The notes under the pieces: model-generated
Database searches by the model: none
Seen by the model: the letters and a program-made list of their open reading frames with translations, nothing else
What the model was told of the DNA's origin: nothing
Shown: positions 24,429-38,300 of the stretch, piece after piece
How the letters are laid out: each line of letters opens with the position of its first letter
Position numbering within the stretch: the stretch's first letter is position 1
Program-made: the position numbers and the translations under genes
Assembly: GCA_900239685.1 (NCBI GenBank)
Contig: OENT01000268.1
Location: forward strand, 6,352-70,351
Length of the DNA stretch: 64,000 nt
Direction of reading: 5' to 3'
Origin: Rotaria macrura
Lineage: Eukaryota > Rotifera > Eurotatoria > Philodinida > Philodinidae

Positions 24429-27400
24429 TGACTTTCTATTCTTCGACTTTAATCCTCAATTTATTATTTCAGATCATCATTTACTTTCTCTCCATTATTC
24501 AATCACCACCACTTGGCATCGCAACAAGCGAACCTTCACTTGTTTTAGCATTCGTTTGTTTTATCGGTTTCCGGCTTTTATTTTATCATTATTTTGTTTT
24601 CTTTCCTTTCAATTCAGTTTTCCGACTACTTTTGCGATGACCAAAACTCAAAGCGACATCTTTATTCGGTCGACAAGTGATAATAAAGTACACGCTTCCT
24701 CGCCAATTCGCGAAGCTGTTCATCATCTCATCAATCAGAGAAACATTTCGGGCAATTGAAAACTTTCCAGACTAGATAAAGACAAAACGAGACGAGACGA
24801 GACATTCACAAGACGAGAGTGGACATTGTTTCTTCGAACAGCATTGTTTATGAAATAAGCCGTATAGAGGTCAGTTGTCTTTGGACGAGATCATGTCATG
24901 TTTCATGCTCGGTTAGATTCGAGATTCACTTGAACCGAAAACCAAAGGCGACAATGAATTTTGTTGAAAGATTTGAATAGATCTCAATCAATAGGTGAAG
25001 TCTTCCAACTGAATTTTCATACTGTCATTTATTGATCATTTAAATTTCATTGACTTGTTTTCTAACTTAGTTTTTACTGTTAACTCGCCATGTGAATAGT
25101 GTCTATTGGCCAAATGTGTTGAATTAACGTAATAGGTGCATTGAGTCAGTTCAACTCAAATAATCAAGATTTTCAGCGCGGTCATTGCTCTGTTGGAATT
25201 TCGAATCAACGAATCGGACGACTCAATCGGTTGAAAATGAATCTTAGGTGAAAAATGAATTTCTAATCATTTGAATGTTAAAGCAAGGATAAATAAATCT
25301 ATCTCAAGTCGGAGGGAATTCGATTGAACTGGAATCAAGTTGAGTATTTAAGCGAATGACTGTTTGTTAATCAGTTGATAGGCAGTAAGTGTTTATCAAT
25401 GGATGATCTCGAGTGAGGCTCATGGCAAGTGGCACTTCTACGCGTTCTCTTGTGTTTCTTTTGTCCTGGTGAAGTCGGACAATTTTCTTCTGTTGACTGA
25501 CGACGAGCCAGTCTCGTCCAGTGTTTCATTGTCGATTGTTCTTGTGGCTTCAATTATTTTTTCAAGCTCGCCTTTGGTTTCCTATCTTACGTAAATCAAC
25601 TTCTATTCATGAGAAATCGAAATCTATTTTATCGGCATGAGTAACGAAAGCTAGCGGAAGCTTCTCGACATTCATCGAAAGAAAGCGAGAAATTTCTTTC
25701 GTGCACTTTCAACTCTACTGAAGCCGAATAGTCATTCCTCATCGATTCATTCATCCGAGTAAATTCTGCTCGATGTTCGACTTCTCAATCAAAGTCAATT
25801 GCTTGTTCTCGTCAATGAATTCTTTTCTTTTCTATCGCCAGCATTTCAAGGCATGCAAATCCGCGGCCACACTCGACTTTCCTGAACAAAGCCGAGATGA
25901 TTTCTAAATTCAACGGAGTCTCTCGAGAGTTTCCCTCTTCTTCATGTAGACTGAAGAATTTCTCCGCAAACGTTTTCAAGAGAAAGAAAAGCCAGTCGAA
26001 CCAACTGATTTCAGTCGATTGCTAAAGTTGTTTTCTAATTCGTCCGATTAGTTTTTCGTTGGACGGAACAAGTCGGTTGAAGAGAGATAAAAAGAAGCGC
26101 CAAGAAGACGGTTTCTGTCACGTTCACTCATCGAAAGTAGTTCGTCCGAATCCATCGAGTTGTTTCTCTCCTCGAGCTCGCAGGATTTTGATCGAATCAA
26201 AAAAAAACACATTTGATTTCGTAACAATGTTTTATAAAGCTCCTCATCTAATTAAATCAACATAGTACAAATCAATATCGATTTCAACCATGGAACGATT
26301 CAACTAAGCAATGCGAGTCTTTCTCTCGGCGATTGTCGCTATGTTCTTTGCCATGATTTCATTGAACGACTTCTATTTATTAATTCGTCTATAACTCGAT
26401 ACGGGCTGGTCCATCGGATAGATTTATCCCAACATTAGCCGATTAGGTTTGTTTTCATTTAAGATCGAGCTCGTCCGACTGAGTCATCGCCGTAGGTATG
26501 GAATTTATTTTCATTGTTTATTTCAAATGTTCAACTCACTCTCAAATCCTTTCGTTTGCCATCGAAGCAAACTCATCGAGAAGAAAAACTGTCTTTTCTT
26601 TTGCCCACGGCGACGACGAGACAGATTTTCGTCGGACCACGATTCGATAAAGTCAATGAAGTCTTTTAGCAAGGCTCCTTCTTTTCTCGAGAGACTGTCA
26701 AATAAAAACGATAAAATAGTCTTCTTCGTTGCCAAGCAAACAGAACAATGAGTCTAAACACAAGGAAACACATCGGATTTTCTCTTGAACACAGAATTTG
26801 ACGGAAGTAATCATCGATCTTAATATTAGTTATCTTCTATTCAACATGAATTCAGCTTCCGTTTTTCCCATCGAAGGCATGGTCATACTTTTCTTTAGAT
26901 GAGCAACTGCCAACAAAACTTCGAATCAAACTTGACACAAGAGACATCATTCGATTTCCCACCGTCCAGTCTAATTTACACTCATAGAGAAACTGCAGAT
27001 ATGACCAGTAGGCTTATTTCGTAGGGTGTGCCCTGACCCTATACCCTGTAAACATTCACAGTTCTTTACCTTGAGTCCACTCTTCAAAATTCTTCCATTA
27101 TTCGAACTCTAACTCTATCCTCTGCTACATAGATTAACCCGTTGAGCATGTACCTTTGGATAACAACCCGACGAAGTTTGGCCTGCCTGACTCGTAATCG
27201 TCACCTAGAGGAGGAATAGTAAAATCAATGCATAGCCTAATTAGTAAGGTGTACTTCCCATCGATTTCATTTCTTTAGTGACCGGACCATGGTGTAATAT
27301 AATTTTTTGAAACTGTTCATGGGCAGTCTATCATTACCTTAGTTTTTTCATCGTTCCCCTACAGTTCTTCCGCTTGGATAGGAAACGCTTCTACTAGTTC

Positions 27401-29374
27401 GTCTTCTTTAGTGTTAGATACCGTTTGTTTTCGTCTCACTTCGAATTTATGTTCCAACAAGTTGTCCGACATATTTAGAAATGACATGTCAATGGGGGAT
27501 AACTTTAATTAAATTACGGTTAACAAAACTGATGAAAAAACAAGTCGACCGATATTTTCTCTCCATCGACTGCTATTATGTCCAGTGTAGTGAGTCAGCT
27601 GTTGTCCATTCATTTGACAAATAACATTTAAAACGTGTCGCGGAAGGATGTTCACTTTCTGTAGCCTTTCGAGCAAGACTAGAATTGCCAGAAAAAGATG
27701 TACGTGCCATAAATCGAGTGATCCCCACGCGTCAACCCTAGTACATTGAACTCGATTCTCATCTTTATCCTACCTTGTTCAATAATGTTCTTTTGCTGGC
27801 CCTCTCCCACCTTGCTAACTGTTGACGGTGCCACCTCGAAGAGAAAAGAGCATGCCGAGGACGGTGATAATAACCGTGGAACTCAATTAGCTTTTCGTTC
27901 TGAGCCTTATTTAACCTTCGCAGAAAGATCTCATTTTATGAGTTACTCAAACCATGCTCGGAGACACCTCGTTCGACGTAGATTTACCTTCGATATTGAA
28001 AAAACGAGTTGACAATGGTCAAAACATACAATTGTTGTAAAACCTTAATGACGTCGGATAACCGTCCCCAAGCGTCGCTCATGAGCGGAACAGTGACACG
28101 CTCGGCACTCGTTGGATGTTAAAAATAGTGTAGATAGTTTTTCAAGATAAGGATTGCCACATCATGATTAGCCATAGTGAACACTGGACAATTATTAGGG
28201 CATACGAGACTAAAAAGAGGGATTGCTGAAATCAATCCTAGCTATTGGCTTTCACCTATCCGTTTGTTTATCATTGGAGACAAAGTTTCATTCAAATCAT
28301 TGACTCGCTCAAATTGGAAACAGAGAAGAAAAAACCCGACGAACGTCTTACATTTAAAAACGGGACCATTTTGGAATCGAGACAAAAATAAAAAGCATAT
28401 TCTGTGTGCATACGTGCAAGAATATTACTTAATTCGTCAAACAGAATTGCCAGATCGTCCTAATGGGGTGGGGAAATTCCGAATTCTTGCATTTTTTCCG
28501 ATCTCTTTTGATTATTCGACTCTTTCAGAATCTTAAGATTTTCCGACCTTTTTCCTAATCGTCAGATTTTTCTAAATTTTCACTTTATCGTGATTTACTA
28601 TAAATGTTAGTAGCGACTGTTGCCCCATCACTGTTTTCTGATTATCGTCATAGAATTGACTGTAATGCAGCTGACGCAGTGTCATCGAAGCTCGCTTCGA
28701 CCTAAACTTCGTATGAGTCAGTGCGAGTTTCATTGGAGCAGATCATATTTTCCAGGGTGAGCCAAATCTTAGCTTAAAAGAAAGGCACAGTTTCACTTTG
28801 CAGGGGAAAATGACGAGATAATATTCGATTAGAACCGAGTTGCCGTGAGACTCTTTCAGCATTATAGTCGATTGAAATCTTCAAGTCAGCGATAATTCTG
28901 ATTAAAATAAAAACCATCGTTAAGTTAGAGGATTCCAATTGATTATGATTTCGGTTTTGTCGCACAGAACTCCGATTATAGCCAGTGATAACCTGCTATT
29001 TGTCACTGGCTTGTTAATTCTTGCGGACAGCATATCTAGTCACATGAATCATTTGTAGTCTGGCTGTGGGAGTAGAAAGAACACAGAATTATTCGCAGCG
29101 GAATCGAAAACTAGAGCCAATACTCAAAGTCCCTGTGCATGTTTTCAGAAATTCATTTTACCTCAAGAGGACTTGCTAAAGGAAAAGTCATCATACGGGC
29201 ATTTGGATAAAAATAGATTCGACTTCATTTTTATTCGAGTGTTCTAACTTAAGCAAGTGCAGATACTTCTTACTGCTTTTTTTCATCAATTACGTCATTC
29301 TGAAAACAATGCTCTATAACAACGAATGAATTAGGATGCACGTTCTTCATTATGAATGAACTGTGCACGAGTTG

Positions 29375-29755
29375 AAGAGCTGCATTGGATCTGCTGGATC
29401 GTACAACGAATCGCCAATCATCGTATAGTCTCCAACGCTGAAAGACTATTGGAACATGGATTTTGTAGAGCAATGTTCGCTATTTCAGTCGATGTACTCA
29501 CGAATATAAAAGCCGTGTACTGTGAAAAGTTTTAGAATCAAGCAGGTCCGGCTCGAGACTTGGACCTGATCAGGCTCGAAAGTCTGAAAATCTTGTTTGT
29601 ACAAGGTCGTTTACCATTTGTCATTAGATTGCCTGACATGGCGAACGTTTCTCTACAAAATCCATGCTCCAATAGTCTTTCAGCGTTGGAGATTATTCGA
29701 TGATTCACGATTCTTCGTCCAGGTTCAGCAGACCTCATGCAGCTCACTAGTACAA
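29375..29755. repeat. imperfect inverted repeat with coding-like arms
   Basis: The left arm (about 29375-29490) and right arm (about 29637-29755) are inverted copies. They are near-identical over about 40 bp (29430-29470 against 29651-29692) and diverged elsewhere. Read outward-in, each arm encodes a version of NHRI(V/I)SNAERLLEHGFCR, the left on plus and the right on minus. Substitutions are partly silent, so the sequence was probably once protein-coding. The peptide weakly recalls the C-terminal part of PIF/Harbinger transposases, but I cannot confirm that. Confidence 0.55.
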
Positions 29756-31399
29756 ATAAATGATAAGCGCCAATGAACAACGTATTTTCATACTAAAACC
29801 TCAACATTTACATAGCAGTATTGAAGACTTGTTCTTCGATTTTGTTCCAAATTTCCTGAATTTCAATGTAAAAATCCGATTGCTAACTGACAAGTATAAA
29901 TTTAGTATAAAGAATTCATTCACTATATTTTCTCTCTGGAAACGGATCTCTCACCGAGCAATCGTAATGTTTCATGTAAGTGTTATAGTGATGGATTGAT
30001 GCGCCGGCTACTCCAAGTCGAAATAAGTATGCGGAGTATTTATTGTGTTGGAGTCGCGCACGGACTAGACGCTAGCCAGAGGAACACTTTGCGCGAGCAA
30101 GAGAAAATTTGTCATTCGATCGAAAATCGAATGAGAAATTTTCATAAAACACGCAGACAATCAAAGTGAACAATGAGTGTGTCTGATTAGTTGACATAAT
30201 CGATAAAAAGAGACAGCAGAAAACTTGTAAATACATTGATTCGACCGTTTTTAATCAAGCTGAGATTTAGTTAGAATTAAGAATCATTCGTAGTAGCACT
30301 GAACATTGACATGCCCAACTTTTGTGAGAATGACCACTCAGTTCATGTCCGTGTGGGTTTCATTTTTGATTGAGAAGAGAAAATTTTCGAGCCTTGCCAC
30401 GTGTCATTACAAAATTTGATTTCTCGGTTTCAAACTGAAGAAGTTCCAACTGACTCGTCATAGGGAGAGACAAGAGTGTCGTGCCCGTTCCATCCAAAGA
30501 AAATCAGTTCAGAGCAGCTGACTCGGCATCGTACCGAAAATTTTGTAAACCCGACGACCGCAGTCATTCTCCAATCCATACGCTCAGTACATGTCTCGGC
30601 CACTCACGCGTCTCTTTTCTCGAATTTTGAGTCGATCGGCAATTCTCTGTTAATAGTTTTAGGTCCAACTAACTGAAATAAGAAGAGAAATCGATCCTGC
30701 TTCTTTAAATGAATTCTAATCATTTTCATACGTAAATCAGAAAAAAACATAAATCGATAGTTTGTTCTTATCGATAGGCGACTTAATCCTCGTCTTTTCT
30801 AGATTTTCTTCAACGAGAAATGTTCTTTCTTTAGATTTGGACTGCAATCCGAACTGAAATAATATTCTTCGAACAAAGTCCATTCCACTCCAAATTCATC
30901 TCATCGGAAATCTCACGGAATTCACTGTTCATCAGGCACACGCCTTCGGTTGTTCCTCCTTCAGATTCTTCCCCACTTCACTCGATAGTCGATCGATTCG
31001 ATCGACAAGATAAAGCAACGGCTAGATTTTACCCGTCTCCTTGATCGATGCCGAGAATCGAGCTTCGTCGATAGACCGGCATGATCTCCCCTAGCTCGAT
31101 CGCTTGCCATTCAATAGCAACGGTCATCAATCGTAACGACACTCCTATCAATCTGTTCGATTCTCGATAAATTATCTTTTCCTGCCCTCCATCATCGCCC
31201 ATCGTTCAATCATTTTTAATTTAACAATCATCTTTCTTGATCATTCACGGCGGCAGTTTCTCATTGACCAAATCATCTAGATCGATTTAATTCACGCATC
31301 GTTCACGTCAGTCACACAAATTTAATAAGATCAAAGTCATCACAACTTATTGCTTTCAACAACTCAATCTATTCTCTCTCAGTTTAACACGAAGATTGG

Positions 31400-32017
31400 T
31401 CATATTGCTCATTTCCATATCGACCAACTGCACCCTTTCTATGGTCGATTGTGCTCGTTTCATCGTCTCAAGGTATAAACCTCTATTGGATACGGACTGT
31501 TGATAACTGTCGAACCTATTTTATTTTAAATGACGTTAGGTTTAGTTGAAAGCGATCTCTTTTCAGAATATTGACATTGACGCGACGATTACCCTAGACA
31601 ACGCGTTATTTCATCATGACTAGTTCAGTCGGATAAAAGCGACGCACATTGAAAAGAGTTTTGTCAAGATATGAAGGCTTGGGGAAAATCTTTCTTCGAC
31701 CAACAACCGACAGAAAAAGAATTTACATGTTGAGAAATTTTTATCTTGACAAAACTCTTTTCAATGTGCGTCGCTTTTATCCGACTGAACTAGTCATGAT
31801 GAAATAACGCGTTGTCTAGGGTAATCGTCGCGTCAATGTCAATATTCTGAAAAGAGATCGCTTTCAACTAAACCTAACGTCNGTCATTTAAAATAAAATA
31901 GGTTCGACAGTTATCAACAGTCCGTATCCAATAGAGGTTTATACCTTGAGACGATGAAACGAGCACAATCGACCATAGAAAGGGTGCAGTTGGTCGATAT
32001 GGAAATGAGCAATATGA
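31400..32017. repeat. large palindrome, 272-bp arms, 70-bp loop, N in one arm
   Basis: Bases 31400-31671 and 31742-32017 are reverse complements with a loop at 31672-31741. The right arm is longer by four bases because it contains an N at 31882 followed by a repeated gtc. That is the mark of two overlapping contig ends joined with a one-base gap. Apart from that insertion I see no mismatch. Confidence 0.9.
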
Positions 32018-32775
32018 ATATGTTGCTTCGTCGTCAGCCACATGTTGGACGTCGTCCACTAGCTGACATCGTCTTCTTTCTTGTTCACGAAGAATGTAAA
32101 TAGTGAATGGGACACAGAGGAAATAAATTAACTTGTGGCTCAATCGGTCAGTTTCAATATTCGTTCCTGCCAGTGTTTCTATTAGCAAGAGTCCGCCTTT
32201 GCTACAAAGTAGCCAAGACTCTTGCTATGCTCATTTGACACTTTGTTTGACACTTTGCTCATGAAACCAAAGCGTCAAGTTGACACTTGCTGAAAATTCT
32301 TCCCGCTTTTCTTTTCCTTCTATGTAAACTTCGAATTCCTAAACCTTTTTCATTAGTCTAGATACAGTCCATGTACATATAAAGTATTTCTCTTTTTCAG
32401 TGTTATTCGATCAGTCTACACCGTAGAAACGTCGTGATACTTTGCTAACACAAACAGACTGTCATTTTCCTCGTCGATGGCAAAAGTAAAATGTCACTTG
32501 ACCGTTTGTTTTAGATTTCTATTAGAAACACTGGTTCCAGTAGAATAACCGCTAAATATAGATAAAGCATGTGAAGACGTCGAGCACGATTTAACGAAAC
32601 TAGCTAAGACAGAAGTAAATGTTTTTCGTCTAGAGTAGACTTTTTTATTGCGAGAAAACCTAAAACATTCTGATGTCAAGACAAATGCAACGAAGAAGAT
32701 GTTCGTCGACTGAAATGAAAGCGAGCGGCCGGACTTCGATGACTAAACAGGAAGGAGAGGAAAGAATTGTGGTCG

Positions 32776-35316
32776 TTAAACAAGATGAGTCAGTGCAAGA
32801 GTGGCCGCAAAGATCGATCCAGCGGCAATGCCGAAATAAAGAGCTGCTGTCATTAGATAAGCAGCCCTTTCACAATTGTTAACGCCCACGATGCTCGACG
32901 GTCGAACCATAAATGTGACTGTCGCGATGAGACCGTTGGTCATGCCCATAAGCACAATCAATAGAAGCAGAAATACATTGTTTATATGATGGCGATAAAA
33001 TATAATTAAGACAAAGAAGCTTCTTAATATCGCGCAGGACAAGCAAATCCTCGAAGAAAAGAATTTATGTAGCTTAGTGGCAAGACTGCGACCAATTAAA
33101 TCACCCAAATTGAACGTCCCGATAATGAACGGTGAACACCACCAATCTTTGCCCCCGTTCGCGAACCAACCGTTGTTCGTTGCACCGCAGGGAATGCCCG
33201 GCCACAACAATAAACTTATAAATAGAACATAAAATTGAACGAATAAATGCAGTTTAAGAATATTGACCAGTTGCCAGAACGAAAGTTTGATTTCACTCGA
33301 ATTATTTTCACTGAGTCCATCGACCTGCTTTTCTCGTGCATAAGAAATCATTTGTTCCCTTATTCTTATGCTAACCGAAGGAATATTTATCAAACGATAA
33401 GCAACTATTCGAAAATCACCTATACATATTGAAACCCTTTCGACGCTTATATTGGCTTCACTGCTGAGAGACGGAAGAAGGGCAAGGCGCGGGGGAGGTG
33501 CAGACCGAGCGCAATTTTAAGACTAAGAAGAGCCTTGCCAAGTTATGTGATTAGTCCCCTGTCAAGCGCGGGCATACACAATTACGGTTGAGAAACGGCA
33601 ATGTTGATTTGTAAGAGCAGACTCAACATTGTAATAGAAAAAAACTAGGAGGGTTCGGCTTTTAATTAGTGTCGAGAGAATGATTCGAATCGATTGTCAG
33701 TGTTACAACGCATCGGTAGGTTATGGCAAGTCAAATGATCGGATACCATCGATAGGAATTCAGAGATGAACGCATCATTGGGAAATATAGAATATCGATC
33801 TGCAGTCATCCTGAACAATGCCGATGCCGACTCGAGACCTTTTGCCACTCTTCGAGTTTTACTTCTTCTGGACGAGAACCAAAGTGCAATTTCCTACCGA
33901 TTAAAAACAAACGCCCCACGAGACAATGAAACTTTCCGACCAGATTTTCTATTTGAACATTTATTCGAAATCGGACAGTTGATCGAAAAATTGACTTTGA
34001 ATAACTCAATACTTCGTTTTCACGGGAAATTCTTGTCTCAACTTGACATTTCCATGTCGAACTAAGCGACGAGTGAAGTCTATGACAAATGTTCATCATT
34101 GTGTTCGTCAAATCCCATTTAAATATGACGCTTCATTGATCCTCCTGAATGAACTCATTCACGGTCAACATCTCACTTTTACACGCTGCTCGTCTATCAT
34201 TACGGACAGAAAAACGTACAAGGACATGAGAAGATTTCTCATACAGCGAGACTATTTTCAATATGGTTCGAAATCGAAATGCTGTTATTCAGCGTAAGCC
34301 GGACAGTACGTTTGAAAAAGCATAAAAATGTCAACATTTGACCAGTAAAACGGTGTCGATAATCAATCAGAGCGACAGCTCGTGATCAACCAGTGTCCAA
34401 CTTGTTTATTCACCAAGACAGTGAGTGAACTGCGTAGAATCGTTTCAGACATTGTCCGTCCCTAGACTAGTTTCTCTTCGTTATCTCTCTTGCATATCGT
34501 CATCTGGTTTAATGGGTAAGTCACCGATTGCGAAATATTCTTCGTCTAAACAGACTCGAACGGAGTCCGCTAGAGACTATCTATCGTTGCTCACGTGATC
34601 GTGTCGACAAGGAGGGGGTCGACCGTGGCAGATAAGTCGATGATGTTATATGAAAAGAGTCGTCAATAAACATAAACGGCTATGCAACACAGCAGAATCA
34701 GAACACTCATGAATATGTAGAACGACAACTGATCTTGGTCAATGTGACTGTGAAGAAGAAGAACGATCAGTCGAATAATTGTATTGGCAGTCACATTGAG
34801 AAATCCGGCCATGCCATTTCCAACTTGAACAGCCTGAGTGAATGATCCAGTCGTAAACAATCCAGCTATTCCATATATAGGAGATTCAGTTATTGTATTG
34901 ACGGCGCCGACACTAGCGAATGCGAATATAAGAACGAATTTATTTTTGAATGCCATAACGAGAACAGCGATTATAATATAGGCTAGAAAGCCGGGCACGA
35001 CGCGTTTGGTGAAGCCATACTTATAAACATGAAAGTACAATTGGATTATATGGAGGAGAAACATGGCTGAGCCAGCCGAGACCGTTCCCCAAAAATCTAA
35101 ATGATCGCTGCGGAAAAACTTCAAATAGTAACTTTGTGCAGATATCAGCGACTGATATGCCCAGAGAACGACCAAATTTAGGAAGAGAAGTCTCCAATAT
35201 ATACCACGATGATGTTTCGAGAGGTCATCGGCGGGATCGTCGATCGGGTCGATTCCCTGCGCAGAGTTTATTTCTAATTTGTCGTCTTGTTGTCGTTTGA
35301 ACAAATCCATTTTCAT
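32776..35316 (-). CDS. equilibrative nucleoside transporter (SLC29/ENT family)
   Basis: ENT proteins carry nucleosides down their gradient across membranes, usually with 11 helices. Two exons are seen on the minus strand. Exon 1 is about 35316-34670, starting ATGAAAATG, and covers helices 1-6: LNLVVLWAYQSLISAQSYY (residues 47-65) and the GAVNTITESPIYGIAGLF to GNGMAGFLNV signature (about 137-175). Exon 2 is about 33404-32776 and holds helices 7-11, including FIIGTFNLGDLIGR, the family's conserved motif ending in Arg, and GMTNGLIATVTFMVR. The total is about 425 residues, near the family length. The N-terminus is acidic and cytosolic. The exact splice junction is not settled: donors near 34670 are weak and the acceptor may be at 33405 or slightly inside. 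The ATG directly follows TTCTCTAG, a possible splice acceptor. Substrate and subtype cannot be told. Confidence 0.85.
33405..34669 (-). other. transporter intron, about 1.26 kb
   Basis: It lies between the helix-6 and helix-7 exons. It contains a 99-codon plus-strand open frame with ATG (33766-34065) and overlapping minus-strand frames. None shows a known motif, so I do not call a nested gene. Confidence 0.5.
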
Positions 35317-38300
35317 CTAGAGAATTCAGTCGTCTATTTAAACTCACCCATCATGTCCGCATGTCAACGTCTCATGAATAGTTTTAGTTACAGGCAGCTT
35401 CTACGAACCTGTTAGGACAATTCGTTTGCGAGTATTGAAACACACTGTAGGCGATTCTCTGCTAATACAAAACAGACGTTGTCTTTTCAAATAATTAACT
35501 ATCGCACGCGATAGCACACGGGAAAAAAAGAGAATCTTATCTGTTTTTATTCGTATTCATGTCGCATGCGACGTCGTAGAATAAACAGTTCTTCGAAATA
35601 ACAGAGACGTGCCGTCACTACGTGTCCTCGCAAGCGCATTTTGTATCGGGAGCCATTGTTGTTGCGTCAAGTAACTTCGGCCTAGTTTTACGAATCGAAA
35701 GCCAAATAAAATGAATGTGAGAATACGCTGACACATGATTTAAGTCGATGCGGTCAAAGTCCTCGGTGGTTTGATAAGGAACGAAGGTGAAAGACCAATT
35801 CGTTAACAGAGCCCCGTCAATATCAAACAACGACGTTGCATATTTGACTCGAGCCTCTCTCGGCAATAGATCCGCCTTCGATGACACGCATACGAATCAA
35901 TTCATAGAAATCGGATGGTAACGTCATCGAATATTCAACTCTTCTCAGTTCAATTCAATTCAGTTCAAAAAAGTTCTTCTTGAGTTATCGTCCTAGGCTT
36001 TGACGTGCACGCGTCACTTTCCCCCGTACAGATGAGTCTTAGTTCGACGTCACATTGAAGAAAACACCTCAGCAAGCCGAGCACATTCTACCTGAACGAA
36101 ATTCGATGCGGACCGCAGTTCACTCGTCTGCGACGATTAATCAGTTGAGCTATTTCACACAAAACAGCTTATCTTGGTCTTCATTCCACATTGAAGTCTC
36201 CTATGGCCTTGGTTGACCTCATGGAGACGAACGGCCATGAACATTGATTCGAAAGCAATCCAACTCGAAGTCTGTTGGCATTTCCTCGACCTACGCGGAT
36301 CTTTGAATTCGCCGCAAGCTGAAAGATAATTTGTAAATAGGTTTCAGAGGACAGCCGAGAAACGTTTCGACCTCTCTCATTTTTCAAATAAACCAACGGC
36401 AAGAGAGAAAGAAAAAGAGAGTACCTTTTGCTAAACAAGTTTCTATCGATGAACCTTCATGTCTGATGTGTTGTTAGTAGTCGACGACATGGCTACTATG
36501 CTTGTCTCGTGTTCTATTAACGTGAGGCAACTGAATCGATTTCGAGGAAATCTTAACTCAAATAGACGCTGTTTGGAATGACGACGTTAACTGAAACGGC
36601 AGACGACCGAGACAAGTTGTTGACAAACATCGGGAATAAAACGAAACGAAAAGGTCTGATTCTGCGATCGTTTCGAACGGCGTGTTATTATGCATAGATT
36701 TAGAGTATTCGACTAGACTCGTCTATTTAGTCAACACTTAAGCTTTTCTTTCGGCCAACGAGGTAGTTCATCAATCATCAATAACGAACTGTCCTAGCTC
36801 GATCAATCGATGTTATCCTACCGAGATCAGTTAGAAGATTGTTGAATCAATCAACATGCTCTTGTTTCCAGTTCGATCTCACTTCATATGAGATCTGTGA
36901 AGTCGAGTCTTTTCGCGTCCGACGAAATGATCAGTGCGTCATTTATTGTCAGTCGATCGATAGAGAATAGGACTTTGCGGAAACGAGAAGAACTCTCTCG
37001 GAGTAATAGCCGAAGAGTCAATATTCTAAGTTGAAAACTGACGAGACACCCAAACAATGACCTCGTCCTCAGTCAGACAGACATGCGGGCTTGTTGTCGG
37101 ACGCTGGCCCATGACGAAAGTCAATGTTCACTAGATCAAACGACGGCGCCAAACAGTTTCTTCGTCTAACAAGCAGGTCGATTGAAAAGGGAGATATGAT
37201 TTTATTTTGACGAATCAGCAATCACATTTGTCCAGACATGGTTTTAATTTATAAAGAATTTCTATTTGCAAGTCATTGATGTCTCGTTTATTCAATGACG
37301 AAGAGAAAATAAACAAGAAAAAGTTCACTAGAATTCCTTGTTTCCACGAGTGGCGTCTTTCCAACGCCCTGGACGAGTGAAAATGCGGCTCTCATTCGGA
37401 TGATCGATGACCACATGTCTTCGGACGGAAAAAAATACTTCGACTAGCAATATTGTCTATGCTGACGATATCTGTTTTTCTATCGAAACGACGATCAATC
37501 GGATCGGCCGTTTCGCACTGTTGCTCTTGTATCCACAACCTACGCTCGTATTACGCCGACACGAACTCGTCAAGCATCTATCGAACAAAATAGGGATGAG
37601 CTCAGTTCGTTTTCCGATGCCTAGTTATTTTATTTGTTCGATAATAAATCCTTTTATTGCACTTCCCTTATGTCAAGTGTTATGCTGTAGAAAAATATTC
37701 TCGAATTCATCGATTTTTGAGAAGTATGACTTGTAGCAGAAAACTTCTCGAAAACGAAGTGGAATGTTGAATCGAGATCGATTAAAACAATCGCGGAGAC
37801 GCAAACCGGCAGAAAGAAAGGTCTTGAGCAAAGCGACTAGAACTTGTTTAGTGGCTATCGGTACTCGAGTGAAGTCTCGTTTGGACGACGTCGTTTTCCA
37901 CCAATCGAATAGTCAATGTTCGAACGCATAGCCAAGATCGTTGCTTGAGCATATTTCGACGCTTGCCATCGCTCTTTCCATGGTTCGGTGATCCAACTGA
38001 CTTAGGCATCGAGATGAAAACCAGAGAAACAACTCGTCGAATGATCTCAAGCAAATGAGTTGTTGAGTCGAATTGTATTCGATTGGAATATGATGATTGG
38101 CGGCGGTTTGTTTCAATGCAAAGAAACAAACATGAGCGAAACAGTCGATCGAGAAACGCGCGAGCTCACCGGTTAAAATCGAAGCACGAGCTTCAGCTCA
38201 TGTCCTAGTTGACGAATTTTTCAACTTGCCTCAACTCATTTCGATCAGTATTCAATGGCCATTCGAGATTGACTGAGCAAGAGAATATTTAAGAAGAAGG

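Larger units (their letters stand above)
24429..32775. other. long stretch without a recognised gene
   Basis: There are 8.3 kb between the TTLL5 start and the transporter 3' end. Open frames such as 26449-26751 (plus), 27746-28012 (plus) and 28177-28536 (plus) have no known motif. From about 26.9 to 29.9 kb the DNA has fewer TCGA words than its flanks, suggesting old mobile DNA. It includes the two inverted repeats listed separately and a 9-bp-stem hairpin (AGCCAGTGA/TCACTGGCT) near 28980-29011. Confidence 0.45.

Noticed and set aside
33766-34065. 99-codon ATG-initiated frame inside the transporter intron
   Set aside because: It has no recognisable motif, and overlapping frames of similar length exist on the other strand, so a nested gene is not supported.
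37407-37736. Open frame containing YADD, the reverse-transcriptase active-site motif
   Set aside because: The surrounding residues do not fit any reverse-transcriptase block, and four residues can occur by chance.
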